DNA from: Agarilytica sp045430345
Lineage (GTDB): Bacteria > Pseudomonadota > Gammaproteobacteria > Pseudomonadales > Cellvibrionaceae
Direction: 5' to 3'
Assembly (NCBI GenBank): GCA_045430345.1
Contig: JAILXT010000001.1
Location: 930,001-994,000 of the forward strand
Length of the DNA: 64,000 bases
Positions within the stretch are counted from its first letter, which is position 1, and the number at the start of each line of letters is the position of its first letter. Of this stretch, positions 34,194 through 43,266 are shown piece after piece. The notes below the pieces were generated by a model. It worked only from the letters and a program-made list of their open reading frames with translations, was not told the DNA's origin and did no database searches. Both the position numbers and the translations under genes were made by a program.

Positions 34194-35416
34194 TCATAAT
34201 GAAAACACCCCTTCCCAACCAAAATATACTTGATACTTGGTAAAAAAGTTTTTATACGCAGAATTTTCGTCGCCACCGTAATATCGTACACCTAACGAAA
34301 AATTATGATTTCTGCCTACGTCGTTCTCATACCTTACATTACCGATCCATCCATCATCAGGAACAGAGTAAATAAAATAAGAGGCTAGACTTTGCTCATC
34401 CCTAATAAAAGAAAATCGTACCGCCGCATATCGTTCCAATAAATTTTGCTGCCTGTACACCTGACTACTCCACTGAATATTTCCGTCCCGGATATCTCCA
34501 GAAATATCGCCATCAATAAATAGATGTCTCTGTTCACGGGCCAGACCAACGAGATCATTCAATTCACTTTCTGAATATCCGGAATCATCGTGCCAATATT
34601 CAAGACTCATCGTCAAGTTATTCCCCCATGTATATGACCCGCCGACCAACCATTTAGTGCCGCCATCTATATCACGAAACTCCATAGGGTCTGAAAATGA
34701 AAAATATTGTTCGCTGCTAATTAAACTATTGAAATATTTTTGATAAGTTTTATCGTACATAAATGATGCATGTAACTCCAGAGCTTCACCCATCACCCCG
34801 GAAAACCCTGCACCCAACCCCATATCGTTCACATTATTAAAATGTGAAATTACTTGAATCTCCCAACTGCCAACAAGCGTCTGGCCTTTTATGCCACAAC
34901 GTTCTGAATCGAAATTCGATGTATCGTTATTTAGACGCCAATCGCCCCCACACGTGAAAGAAATTGAACTTAATGAAAAATATCGTTCAATAGAAACCAG
35001 AGTTAGCCCCTCTTCGACAACAGGTAGTATTTCCCGCCTGGGGCTATTCTCTAAGACATCTAGGGGACGAAAGAACATGCCCATCCCCCATGCTACTTTT
35101 TTTTCCCGAGCGTCACCTCCCAACCGTGGAGGCTACCGTCCCAATAAGCCTCGTTGAGAACGCCTTTATATCTGGCATTTTCACCACTTTTTAAGCGCTG
35201 GACGCCACTCCATTCCATATAGAAACCCTTATTTCTATAATTTAGGACTAGGTCGTTTCTAGCCCAGGCGAAGTCACTGCTATTAATCCCAAAGATGGAG
35301 TTGTTATTATCCCAGTTATGCCCAGGCTGAACGCGATAAATCAGGCCAATCTCCTTGGCACCGAGAGTCATTGATAGCGCGACTATAATATGAAAACATA
35401 GTAATTTATAAAACAT
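34194..35416 (-). CDS. Predicted outer-membrane beta-barrel protein, two frames joined by a -1 shift
   Basis: Two overlapping frames make one protein. The first (start ATG 35416) encodes a signal peptide (MFYKLLCFHIIVALSMTLGA) and the first ~107 residues, and stops right after LGKKK. The second, one base back, continues VAWGMGMFFRPLDVLEN to a stop at 34194. A -1 shift at A-AAA-AAG gives 407 residues without a gap. The fused protein has many alternating, aromatic-rich strands (SMSLEYWHDDSGY-like, FSLGVRYYGGD) and ends in a C-terminal Phe-rich strand, as outer-membrane barrels do. The family is not recognised. It starts 1 base after the LolA-like gene. It may be a real recoded gene, a recent pseudogene, or a sequencing error. 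Confidence 0.65.
35097..35104 (-). promoter_or_regulatory. A8 slippery run: candidate -1 frameshift site
   Basis: In the coding direction the zero frame reads GGG AAA AAA AAG TAG, so the heptamer A-AAA-AAG is in the classic phase used in dnaX. A stop follows at once. Seven bases downstream a GGGGA / TCCCC stem with a 16-base loop is possible. An A8 run also favours transcriptional slippage. Both routes would join the two halves of the barrel gene. Confidence 0.55.
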
Positions 35417-35417
35417 A

Positions 35418-36173
35418 CTACTCCAGATCTATATTAGTACGAATCAAATATCCGGGATTGAAATACCTGTCTGGAATATCCATTGCAACACCGCCTAAAT
35501 ACCTAAGCACTGTTTTTGAATCTTTGCGAATCTTGTCGTAAAGCACCATCCCCGATACAGCGACATTATTATATTTGTCCCTCCCTTCCAAAAAGTCTCC
35601 TATTTTAGCGAGCTTACCGGATTTATAATAGAATTCAGCTTTCACAGGAAAATAGTTATTTTTCTTTACCCACAGTAAAATTTTTTCGTAACTGGGTTCA
35701 GACACTCTTGCGGTAAGCTCTAGTTTGATTGCAGGCGTACCATCCATATCCGAATTTGAATCGACAATAGTTGCAGAATACTCTTCGCTAAAAACCATTG
35801 TTGTGATATCTCCAAGCGAAACACTACCTAAAAGTCTCTGCCTTGGAGTGATACGAATAGGTCGCTTAGAACGGGGCATAAACAACCAGAACTTCCCTTC
35901 TAGCATTAATATCTTTTGCCCCTTCTCCTTTGGATGTCTAGACAACACAAGGTAACGCCTATCAGTTTTTACATAAACTTGATACCGACGCTCGTTATCC
36001 AACTTATCGGCCCTATAACTTTTAATATCTACCTCAACTCGCTCGGGCTCACTATCGATTCTATAGGAATCGGTCCGAGTGAGTATGTCATGTCCATCAG
36101 GAAGAGAATTAGCAGCCAATGCGTAGCAGCACAAAATAATAGCTGGTATGAACTTTATTATGAAGTTACACAT
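35418..36173 (-). CDS. LolA-like periplasmic protein (outer membrane lipoprotein-sorting type)
   Basis: A 251-residue protein with a signal peptide (MCNFIIKFIPAIILCCYALA). The mature part has the single-sheet LolA-like fold features of the PF17131-type proteins: GKFWLFMPRSKRPIRITPRQ, then RLLGSVSLGDI, and the strand VKAEFYYKSGKLAKIGDFLE. Such proteins have a hydrophobic cavity and often sit beside FtsX-type ABC permeases. Start chosen at ATG 36173, which overlaps the permease stop by 8 bases and begins directly at the signal peptide; the open frame extends further upstream inside the permease gene. A role as a periplasmic carrier for the polyketide or a lipid is inferred. Confidence 0.8.
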   Translation of the reverse strand: MCNFIIKFIPAIILCCYALAANSLPDGHDILTRTDSYRIDSEPERVEVDIKSYRADKLDNERRYQVYVKTDRRYLVLSRHPKEKGQKILMLEGKFWLFMPRSKRPIRITPRQRLLGSVSLGDITTMVFSEEYSATIVDSNSDMDGTPAIKLELTARVSEPSYEKILLWVKKNNYFPVKAEFYYKSGKLAKIGDFLEGRDKYNNVAVSGMVLYDKIRKDSKTVLRYLGGVAMDIPDRYFNPGYLIRTNIDLE

Positions 36174-37383
36174 GTGTAAGCGCATCCACAATTGGTTGTT
36201 TAACACCTCGCCGCGCTGAAAACCAAGAGGCAGCAGCACAAGCAACAATCAAACTAATACTAGTCTTCACCATCAGCGAAGTAGATATCAAAAAGCTAAT
36301 AGGAATTGGGTTTGTAAATCCAGGCCCGGGGGGTAATTCAGCACCGCTCGCAGATAATACGATGCCAACAACGGATGCCACAACGACGCCAAGAGATGAA
36401 CCTATAAGTGCAATAATAATTGCCTCTGTAACAAAGTTGAATACAATTACCGATCGCCCCGTTCCTAAGGCGGCCAAAGTTCCAATCTCTCTGGTTCTCT
36501 CTACCACTGTTTGGGACATCGTATTTGACACAGAGAAAAACACCATAATCATCACAATCAAAGTCATCACACCAAAAATACCGCCGAACAATGCTTTTAC
36601 TCTATCGTAAGCTTCAGCCTCTTCTGACCAATGAGTTACCTTCAGATCGACCAAGTCCTCCGTAAACTTGTGCTGCATTAGCTCGGTTTTTTCAAAATCA
36701 TGAAGATGAATTGATAATGTATGAATCGCGTCGGTATCTACCAACTCTTGTGCATCGGAGAGATTTAGATAAATGATATATCTGTTCCCCTGGAGACTAC
36801 CAATATCAACGGTACCGACGACGCGAAAATCTACGGCATTAATGCCTTTATAAGTTGTTGTCGACATCAAGGTTAAATAATCACCGACATCCACATTCAA
36901 AGATTCAGCCAAATCTTTACCCAAAATCACTTCTGGGTCGAGAGGCATATCAGAAACTTCTGAAAGAGCACCACCAGAAACAAAGCGAATACCGCCGTGT
37001 TCTCTATCAAAAGTTGTATGATCGACGGCAATAGCACGAAAAATACTCGTCTTATCTCCATTACTTACCATCCCGGATAACCTTAACTCAGGGAATACAT
37101 ATTTCACTCGCTCATCACCCCTCAATTTGTTCATGAGCACGTTATAATCAACGATACCCAATTCCATAGTACGCACTTCATCACGCTCAAAATACTCAGG
37201 ATGACTCACTATCAGATTTCCGATTCTATCGACTGTAATACCTTGAATTCGATGATTAGTATGGCTACTAAAACCCTGAGCAGAGAGGATTGCTGCTACC
37301 CCAATGGTTACAAGGATTATAGTAACAAGTGAACGCCGACGATTCCGGAGCACATTCCGAAATGCAAATTTAAACCACTTCAC
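36166..37383 (-). CDS. FtsX/MacB-type ABC transporter permease
   Basis: A 405-residue permease with the MacB/LolE plan: one N-terminal helix (VTIILVTIGVAAILSAQGFS), a ~200-residue periplasmic domain, then three helices in the C-terminal FtsX domain (TREIGTLAALGTGR between them). Start is GTG 37383, with GGAGG 6 bases upstream; longer forms would lie inside the ATPase gene. It overlaps the ATPase by 14 bases. This type does not move substrate through the bilayer but drives periplasmic transfer by mechanotransmission, which fits the LolA-like partner. Confidence 0.9.
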   Translation of the reverse strand: MKWFKFAFRNVLRNRRRSLVTIILVTIGVAAILSAQGFSSHTNHRIQGITVDRIGNLIVSHPEYFERDEVRTMELGIVDYNVLMNKLRGDERVKYVFPELRLSGMVSNGDKTSIFRAIAVDHTTFDREHGGIRFVSGGALSEVSDMPLDPEVILGKDLAESLNVDVGDYLTLMSTTTYKGINAVDFRVVGTVDIGSLQGNRYIIYLNLSDAQELVDTDAIHTLSIHLHDFEKTELMQHKFTEDLVDLKVTHWSEEAEAYDRVKALFGGIFGVMTLIVMIMVFFSVSNTMSQTVVERTREIGTLAALGTGRSVIVFNFVTEAIIIALIGSSLGVVVASVVGIVLSASGAELPPGPGFTNPIPISFLISTSLMVKTSISLIVACAAASWFSARRGVKQPIVDALTHV

Positions 37384-38071
37384 GATAGACCTCCTCTTCA
37401 CTATAAATCTCCCCGTCAACAAGCTGAAGAATACGTTCGCAGCGACTTGTCATTCGAACGTCATGTGTCGCAATAACAAAAGTGGCTGAGGCATGTGCTA
37501 CCAAGTTCTTCATTAAATCAATCACCTGGTTTGCTGTATCCGTATCGAGACTTGCTGTTGGCTCATCAGCAATAATCAATGCAGGTTTTTTAACTAATGC
37601 ACGAGCAATTGCCACGCGCTGACGTTCACCACCCGAAAGCTTGTCAGGCATGTGTTTAGAAAAATTCTCTAGACCGACACTCTCTAATGCCTGCTCAACA
37701 CTTATCTTGCGCTGTTTTTTTCCTACGCCATTTAATATCAAAGGATATTCAACATTTTCAAAAGCTGTCATGACAGGAAAAAGATTAAAGTGCTGAAAAA
37801 CGAAACCTATCTTATTTCTCCTAAAAATAGCCTGCTGTCTTGGATCGAGCTTATGTACTTGCTCACCTGCTAATTCATACTCTCCTGAATCCAGTGTATC
37901 GAGGAGACCGCATATGTTTAACAAAGTACTCTTACCACTACCCGAGGGACCAACTAGCGCCAGAAAATCTCCTTTTAATACATCCAAATCGACGCCCTTT
38001 AAGGCGTCAATATAAGTACACCCCAATTTGTAACTTTTTTTCCCGTTACGAATGGAAACCGCAGTCAGCAT
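37370..38071 (-). CDS. ABC transporter ATPase (MacB/LolD type)
   Basis: A 233-residue ATPase. Walker A is GPSGSGKST (41-49), Q-loop FVFQHFNLFPVMT, signature KLSGGERQRVAIARAL and Walker B LIIADEPTASLD. The layout matches LolD/MacB-N. It pairs with the FtsX-type permease that overlaps it. The RBS GGAGGG lies just before ATG 38071. It probably powers export of the cluster product. Confidence 0.95.
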   Translation of the reverse strand: MLTAVSIRNGKKSYKLGCTYIDALKGVDLDVLKGDFLALVGPSGSGKSTLLNICGLLDTLDSGEYELAGEQVHKLDPRQQAIFRRNKIGFVFQHFNLFPVMTAFENVEYPLILNGVGKKQRKISVEQALESVGLENFSKHMPDKLSGGERQRVAIARALVKKPALIIADEPTASLDTDTANQVIDLMKNLVAHASATFVIATHDVRMTSRCERILQLVDGEIYSEEEVYREVV

Positions 38072-38112
38072 TCCTACCCTCCAGAATTTTCATATATCGA
38101 TAATTATACTTT

Positions 38113-38128
38113 CAGATCTTCTGATCTG
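38113..38128. other. Short hairpin after the dioxygenase gene
   Basis: CAGATC, loop TTCT, GATCTG: a perfect 6-bp stem that starts one base after the dioxygenase stop in the leftward operon. Minus-strand sequence after it is AAAGTATAATT, not a U-tract. It may slow or trim the transcript between the tailoring gene and the transport genes. Confidence 0.35.
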
Positions 38129-38129
38129 C

Positions 38130-39011
38130 CTAAGCACTCGAAGTCTCGCTCCCTGGTGTTTCCCCATAGTTAATCGCCGCCGTTGCCGTCATGACCGTTC
38201 GGTACTGCTTCAATAAATTAAGCGTATTAGGATCGACATCAACACAGGGTGATGATTCATGGATAAAGTTACCAAAACAATCTTCACCACGAACCAATGT
38301 TGCATAATCCGCTTTCTCATGGGTTAACTTCACATCGGTGGGCATATAACGAATGGCGACACCTACCCTGCGACTATTACTTCGATTAGGGTATGAACCA
38401 TGAACCGTCAAAAAATTATGAAACGAAACCTCCCCAGGTTTTAGCTCCAACGGACGAGCATCGGATTCGTCAAATTCTGCAACCTCTTGACAATTAGACA
38501 GCATATTGTCTTCATCGGGCTTAGTGATATGGCGTATCTGATTTTTATGATGCGTTCCCGGTATAACATGAAGCACGCCATTCTCGACATTACTATCTGT
38601 TAAGGCCACCCAGGCAGTTAATACTTTTTTTGAGTCTAACCCCCAGTATGTTGCATCCTGATGAAAAGAAATAAACGAAGGGTCGTTCGCTTCTTTCACA
38701 AAAATATCCGTTGCCCTAACCATAATATTTTTCGTGCCAAGAATATCTTCCACTGAATCCAGTAAAGCCGGTGTGCGGATGAGATCATCAACCCAGGAAA
38801 ACAGGAGATGAGCTTTGTATTTTAGGTAATTATCTCTACTAGAAAATGGAACCCCATAGCCTTCCTCAAACTCCAACAATTTTGACAAATATTCGTTTGC
38901 CTTTTCCTTAGAAAATATGGGAACCCGGTCGACAAACCCATCCTCGAAATAACTTTTAACCTGTCTTCCATTAAGTACGAGATTATTAGATATGCCATTT
39001 TTCTCTTTCAT
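38130..39011 (-). CDS. PhyH-type Fe(II)/2-oxoglutarate dioxygenase
   Basis: A 293-residue phytanoyl-CoA dioxygenase-like enzyme. The iron-binding facial triad is His117-x-Asp119 (ISFHQDATYWG) and His204 (LTVHGSYPNRS), with Arg214/215 (SRRVGVAIRY) in place for 2-oxoglutarate. It hydroxylates or otherwise oxidises C-H bonds. As the first gene of the operon divergent from the PKS genes, it is the best candidate for oxidative tailoring of the polyketide. Confidence 0.92.
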   Translation of the reverse strand: MKEKNGISNNLVLNGRQVKSYFEDGFVDRVPIFSKEKANEYLSKLLEFEEGYGVPFSSRDNYLKYKAHLLFSWVDDLIRTPALLDSVEDILGTKNIMVRATDIFVKEANDPSFISFHQDATYWGLDSKKVLTAWVALTDSNVENGVLHVIPGTHHKNQIRHITKPDEDNMLSNCQEVAEFDESDARPLELKPGEVSFHNFLTVHGSYPNRSNSRRVGVAIRYMPTDVKLTHEKADYATLVRGEDCFGNFIHESSPCVDVDPNTLNLLKQYRTVMTATAAINYGETPGSETSSA

Positions 39012-39462
39012 TACTCACCTATCAAACGAAACTCATATTTTTATTATTAAACTTTTCGCATCATAGGACGTTTACACATCTCAACACAAGCCACCCTATT
39101 CAATAATAACAATACAACCAAAAATACTTATTTAATAAACCAGTAGTTAGCAAAATAATTTAAAAACCAAATAAAAAGCATCAACAAACCAATCGTTTTT
39201 TCATAAAAGCTAGGTTCCTCTCCTTAAAATCACACCATTCCCACCCAGTTAAAAAACAAAACAAACACCTCAAATTCAACATCCGTTGATTTTCTTGATG
39301 ACGCAACACGCACCATAAACCACTGGTTAAAAATTTTGGATTATTAGAACATTTGTCTTGCACTGATCAAAAAACATATCGTAGAGTGACCGGCATAATA
39401 AAAATAACGACAATTATTCCCTTTAAAATAATTGATTTCGTTTTGCATTAGGGGAGAACAAT
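39012..39462. other. 451-base AT-rich divergent promoter region
   Basis: This gap must hold the promoters of both cluster operons (dioxygenase leftward, PKS rightward). It is very AT-rich. I see no repeat or strong sigma-70 pair; TTGCAC at 39358 with weak -10-like bases near 39381 is the best rightward guess. A 60-codon minus-strand frame at 39181-39363 looks like chance. No regulator gene is found in the cluster within this window. Confidence 0.5.
39451..39456 (+). promoter_or_regulatory. Strong ribosome binding site of the PKS operon
   Basis: GGGGAG, preceded by TTA, lies 6 bases before ATG 39463 and fixes the start of the acyltransferase gene. Confidence 0.75.
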
Positions 39463-40356
39463 ATGAACGCAATACTTTTTCCTGGCCAGGGATCGCAACA
39501 TCTTGGGATGGGAAATATGTTATTTGACACCGTACCCGAGTTTACAGATTTAGAATCAGAGGTCGATACCATATTGGGATACTCTGCTCGCGATATCTGC
39601 TTAAATAACCCTGAAAACAAACTAAAAAAAACACAATACACGCAACCCTGTCTATACATAGTCAATGCGCTCAATTTCTTTTCTGAAAAATCAAAAGGAT
39701 TAAAAATTAATTATCTTGCAGGACACAGCCTAGGCGAATACAACGCGTTACTAGCCGCCGGTGCTTTTAATTTTATAACAGGACTAACGCTTGTAAAAAA
39801 ACGTGGCGAGCTTATGTCCCAAGCCAAACAAGGCGGCATGGCGGCCGTGATAGGAATGAAACCTGAAACAATTTGTAATATTTTGGAATCAGAAGGAATA
39901 TCCGACGTTACATTAGCGAACTATAACTCTTCCAGTCAAATTGTCGTCGCGGGCCTTGATCAGGAGATCCAGCGAGCTAGCCCCATACTTGAAAAATCAG
40001 GGGCAAAGCTTGTTATTCCTTTGCCAGTAAGCGGCGCATTCCATTCAAAATATATGGCTGACGCAGAAACTGAATTTAGTCAGTTTCTTAGCCAATTTGA
40101 ATTTAATGAACTTCTCAGTCCCGTCATATCAAATGTTACTGGCGCACCCTACCCCTTAGGTGACGCAACAAATAACATTCGCGAACATCTTGTTAAGCAA
40201 ATTTGCCAACCCGTAAAATGGCACCAAAGCATTACTTACCTGCTTAAGCGGAAAATAAATATATTTCACGAACTAGGTCCGGGCGACGTGCTAACAAAAT
40301 TGGTAAACCAAATTACCACAGAATACGAAAATGCACCGGCAGAAGATATGGCATAA
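39463..40356 (+). CDS. Trans-acting malonyl-CoA acyltransferase
   Basis: A 297-residue stand-alone AT of the FabD type. GQGSQ (8-12) forms the oxyanion region, AGHSLGEYNAL holds nucleophile Ser89, VKKRGELM gives Arg114 and GAFHSKYM gives His194. No AT domain is found in either PKS, so this enzyme must load malonyl units onto their ACPs, the defining trait of trans-AT systems. It is the first gene of the rightward operon. Confidence 0.96.
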   Translation: MNAILFPGQGSQHLGMGNMLFDTVPEFTDLESEVDTILGYSARDICLNNPENKLKKTQYTQPCLYIVNALNFFSEKSKGLKINYLAGHSLGEYNALLAAGAFNFITGLTLVKKRGELMSQAKQGGMAAVIGMKPETICNILESEGISDVTLANYNSSSQIVVAGLDQEIQRASPILEKSGAKLVIPLPVSGAFHSKYMADAETEFSQFLSQFEFNELLSPVISNVTGAPYPLGDATNNIREHLVKQICQPVKWHQSITYLLKRKINIFHELGPGDVLTKLVNQITTEYENAPAEDMA

Positions 40357-40370
40357 CGAGAGAGTTATTC

Positions 40371-41765
40371 GTGAAAAATATTTGTTCCATCAGACCTGAA
40401 CAATTGGGGTCTGCAGATTTTCGAACTGACTACAACGCCAAATACTGTTACTTAGCCGGCGCAATGTATAAAGGGATTGCCTCAAAAGAAATGGTTGTGG
40501 CTATGGCAAACGCAGGTTATATGAGTTTTTTCGGAGCCGGAGGCCTATCTTCCAAAAAAATCATTGACGCACTAGATTATATTCAAAATAGAATACGCCC
40601 AAAATCCCCATATGGCATAAACCTACTCTGCAACCTACTTCAACCCGAACAAGAAGATAAAGTCGTAAGTTTGGCGACGAAATACGGCATAAGACATATA
40701 GAAGCCGCTGCCTATATGGAAATAACACCTAGTTTGGTTCGTTATCGACTTAGTGGGTTAGAAAACATCAACGGATCAGTGCAATCCAAGAATTTTATAT
40801 TGGCCAAAATATCTCGCCCAGAGGTAGCTCAAGCGTTCATGAATCCTGCACCTAGACATATTGTCGACCAGCTGGTAAACCAGGGGACTGTCTCGACTGA
40901 GCAAGCATTATGGTCTCGCGCTTTTCCGATGGCCGACGATATATGCGTCGAATCTGACTCAGGAGGACACACAGATCAGAGCGTGGCCTTCGCATTGCTG
41001 CCAGCAATACAGAACCTACGCGACCGAATCATGTCAGACCACAATTACGCAAAAAGAATCAGAGTCGGTGCAGCAGGTGGTATTGGATCTCCAGAAGCCG
41101 CTGCCGCAGCATTTGTCATGGGTGCCGACTTCATTATGACCGGTTCAATTAATCAATGTACCGTTGAAGCTGGCACTAGTGAACAAGTCAAAGATCTTCT
41201 TCAAAAAATCAACGTACAAGACACCACATATGCGCCCGCCGGGGATATGTTTGAAATCGGAGCGAAAGTTCAAGTCGTTAAAAAAGGCGTATTCTTCCCC
41301 GCAAGGGCTAACAAATTATATGAGCTATATATACGCCATGGCGATATTTCTGAAATAGAACCAAAAATACAAGAACAAATTCAATCGCGATATTTCAAAA
41401 AGTCATTTGATGAAGTATGGAGTGAAACAAAATCCTACTATATACGTTCAGGTAAAATGACCGATGCGCAACTGGAAGAAAGTCCAAAACAAAAAATGGC
41501 ACTAATATTTCGCTGGTATTTTATTCATGCCTCCCGTCTGGCTATGTCAGGAAACCAGGACCAGCGTGTAGATTATCAAATACATTGCGGCCCTGCGATG
41601 GGATCTTTTAACCAGTGGGTTAAGGGTAGCAACCTTGAACACTGGAAAAACAGATATGTAGAAACAATCGCAAATAAAATAATGAGCAGCACTGCACAAC
41701 TATTGAGCAACCGTTTATATGGGTTCGCAGAAAACAGCCGCAATAAAGAAAAAGAGGAATTGTAG
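40371..41765 (+). CDS. PfaD-type trans-acting enoyl reductase
   Basis: A 464-residue FMN-dependent reductase of the nitronate monooxygenase-like PfaD family. The TIM-barrel phosphate/FMN part reads RVGAAGGIGSPEAAAAAFVM and GADFIMTGSINQ. The C-terminal segment APAGDMFEIGAKVQVVKKG and the end region RVDYQIHCGPAMGSFNQWVK are typical of trans-AT cluster ERs. It starts with GTG 40371 (GAGAG upstream). It reduces enoyl-ACP where the PKS lacks an ER domain; none of the PKS domains seen here is an ER. Confidence 0.94.
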   Translation: MKNICSIRPEQLGSADFRTDYNAKYCYLAGAMYKGIASKEMVVAMANAGYMSFFGAGGLSSKKIIDALDYIQNRIRPKSPYGINLLCNLLQPEQEDKVVSLATKYGIRHIEAAAYMEITPSLVRYRLSGLENINGSVQSKNFILAKISRPEVAQAFMNPAPRHIVDQLVNQGTVSTEQALWSRAFPMADDICVESDSGGHTDQSVAFALLPAIQNLRDRIMSDHNYAKRIRVGAAGGIGSPEAAAAAFVMGADFIMTGSINQCTVEAGTSEQVKDLLQKINVQDTTYAPAGDMFEIGAKVQVVKKGVFFPARANKLYELYIRHGDISEIEPKIQEQIQSRYFKKSFDEVWSETKSYYIRSGKMTDAQLEESPKQKMALIFRWYFIHASRLAMSGNQDQRVDYQIHCGPAMGSFNQWVKGSNLEHWKNRYVETIANKIMSSTAQLLSNRLYGFAENSRNKEKEEL

Positions 41766-41766
41766 A

Positions 41767-43266
41767 ATGGACAGCCCAGTCGCCTCTGCACTATATAAAG
41801 TAATAAAATCTATATTTGATGTATCTCCAATTTCTAGTCAGCCCCGCTCTATTACTTTAAACCTGACAGAAAATGATCGTATAAAATCTATTGTAAATAC
41901 AATAATAGATAACACCTATCGTGGAGGCAATCTAACCTTATTTCCTGTTGAAATATTCTTTATTAGTGAGAACATAGATGTACCGAGAACAGAATACTCG
42001 CTACCAGATGGATTTCATTACGGTGAATCCTATACTATTGAAGACGTAATGTCTGGGGAAAACATTGATTCGTTGGCTACCACATTGCCACTATTCGTTA
42101 TAACCCCCCAAAATAGGACTCCGTATTCAGAGCTAATTATACACATCACAAAAAAGGGATTACCCCACGCACCACTATTTACGATTGAAAATACGCCACT
42201 GGAAGAAATTAACAACTTTCTTATTGACTCAGCCTCATTCGGAGTTATTCCGTCAAAGAAAGTCTTCGAATACACCTTAAATAAAAATACCGCTACATTT
42301 TTTACGCGCTTAGATAAACATAAAATATCGATCAGAAAAGCCACTAAAGACGATATCACCCAATTAGTAACCTTAGAGTCTCAATGCTGGAATAGCGCAC
42401 TACAAATGCCCAAAGATATTTTATCGCTTAGATTAGATAATTTTCCTGATGGTCAACTCGTCATAGAAAAAAACTCATCGGTAATTGGCGTTATCTACAC
42501 TCAACGCATAAAAAATAAAGATGAATTAGATGATATTTCCTGTCTAGATTCTCATGGACTGCATCACGACGACGGTAAAATCGCCCAGCTATTGGCCTTA
42601 AACATACTTCCCGAGGAACAACATCACGCCTACGGAGATCTACTGCTAGAGTTTCTGTTGCAGAATTCTATATTCATGAAAGGAATAGAACATGTTATCG
42701 GTGTAACACGCTGTAAAGACTATACAAAACATCAAGACATATCGATGCCAGAATATATTCATAGAAAAAATTCTCATGGTCGCTCTCTTGATACTGTCCT
42801 TAGATTCCACCAACTTCACGGGGGAAAAATTGAACGCTTGGTTAATGGATATCGCCCTGGAGACCAAATCAATCAGGGGTCCGGGGTCCTTGTGAGTTAT
42901 GATATATACAATCGTCGACGAGATGAATTGTCCGAATGCCCTATCTGGGAAAACCCGATTTCCACAGAATCATCAAAGAGTTTTATTAACAAAGCTCTAA
43001 AGGAAATATCAGAACATTACGATAATGGTCTTACTAATGATATTCATACGCCTCTATTTGAATTAGGAATTGATTCGGCGGACCTTCTAGATTTATCTGA
43101 AACCTTAAACAGTCGGTTTTCTATACAAATTCGGCCTTCGTTTTTCTTTCAATACAACACCTCCGACAAGATATTTGCATACATCCAAGAGAACTCCCCG
43201 CTTATTTCATCTAGTGAGACACGAGGAGATACGTCAAAAACTGACATTCCGCTATCAGACACAACA
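41767..43266 (+). other. PKS1 loading module: GNAT-ACP
   Basis: After an N-terminal adaptor-like region (~1-190) comes a GNAT domain with Trp208 (ESQCWNSALQ), the FHQLHGG motif (His348, His351) and NGYRPGDQINQGSGVLVSY. This is the pattern of GNAT loading domains of CurA and pederin/rhizoxin-type systems, which decarboxylate malonyl-CoA and place acetyl on the next ACP. That ACP has LGIDSADLLDL with Ser437. The predicted starter is acetyl. Confidence 0.88.

Noticed and set aside
35418..36248. Longer LolA-like protein start inside the permease gene
   Set aside because: The signal peptide begins at ATG 36173; the longer form would place 25 unrelated residues before it.
36166..37422. Longer permease start upstream of GTG 37383
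   Set aside because: It would overlap the ATPase gene further; GTG 37383 has GGAGG at the right distance.
39181..39363. 60-codon minus-strand open frame in the divergent promoter region
   Set aside because: Cys/Trp-rich composition, no convincing RBS, and it lies in AT-rich control DNA; it looks like chance.
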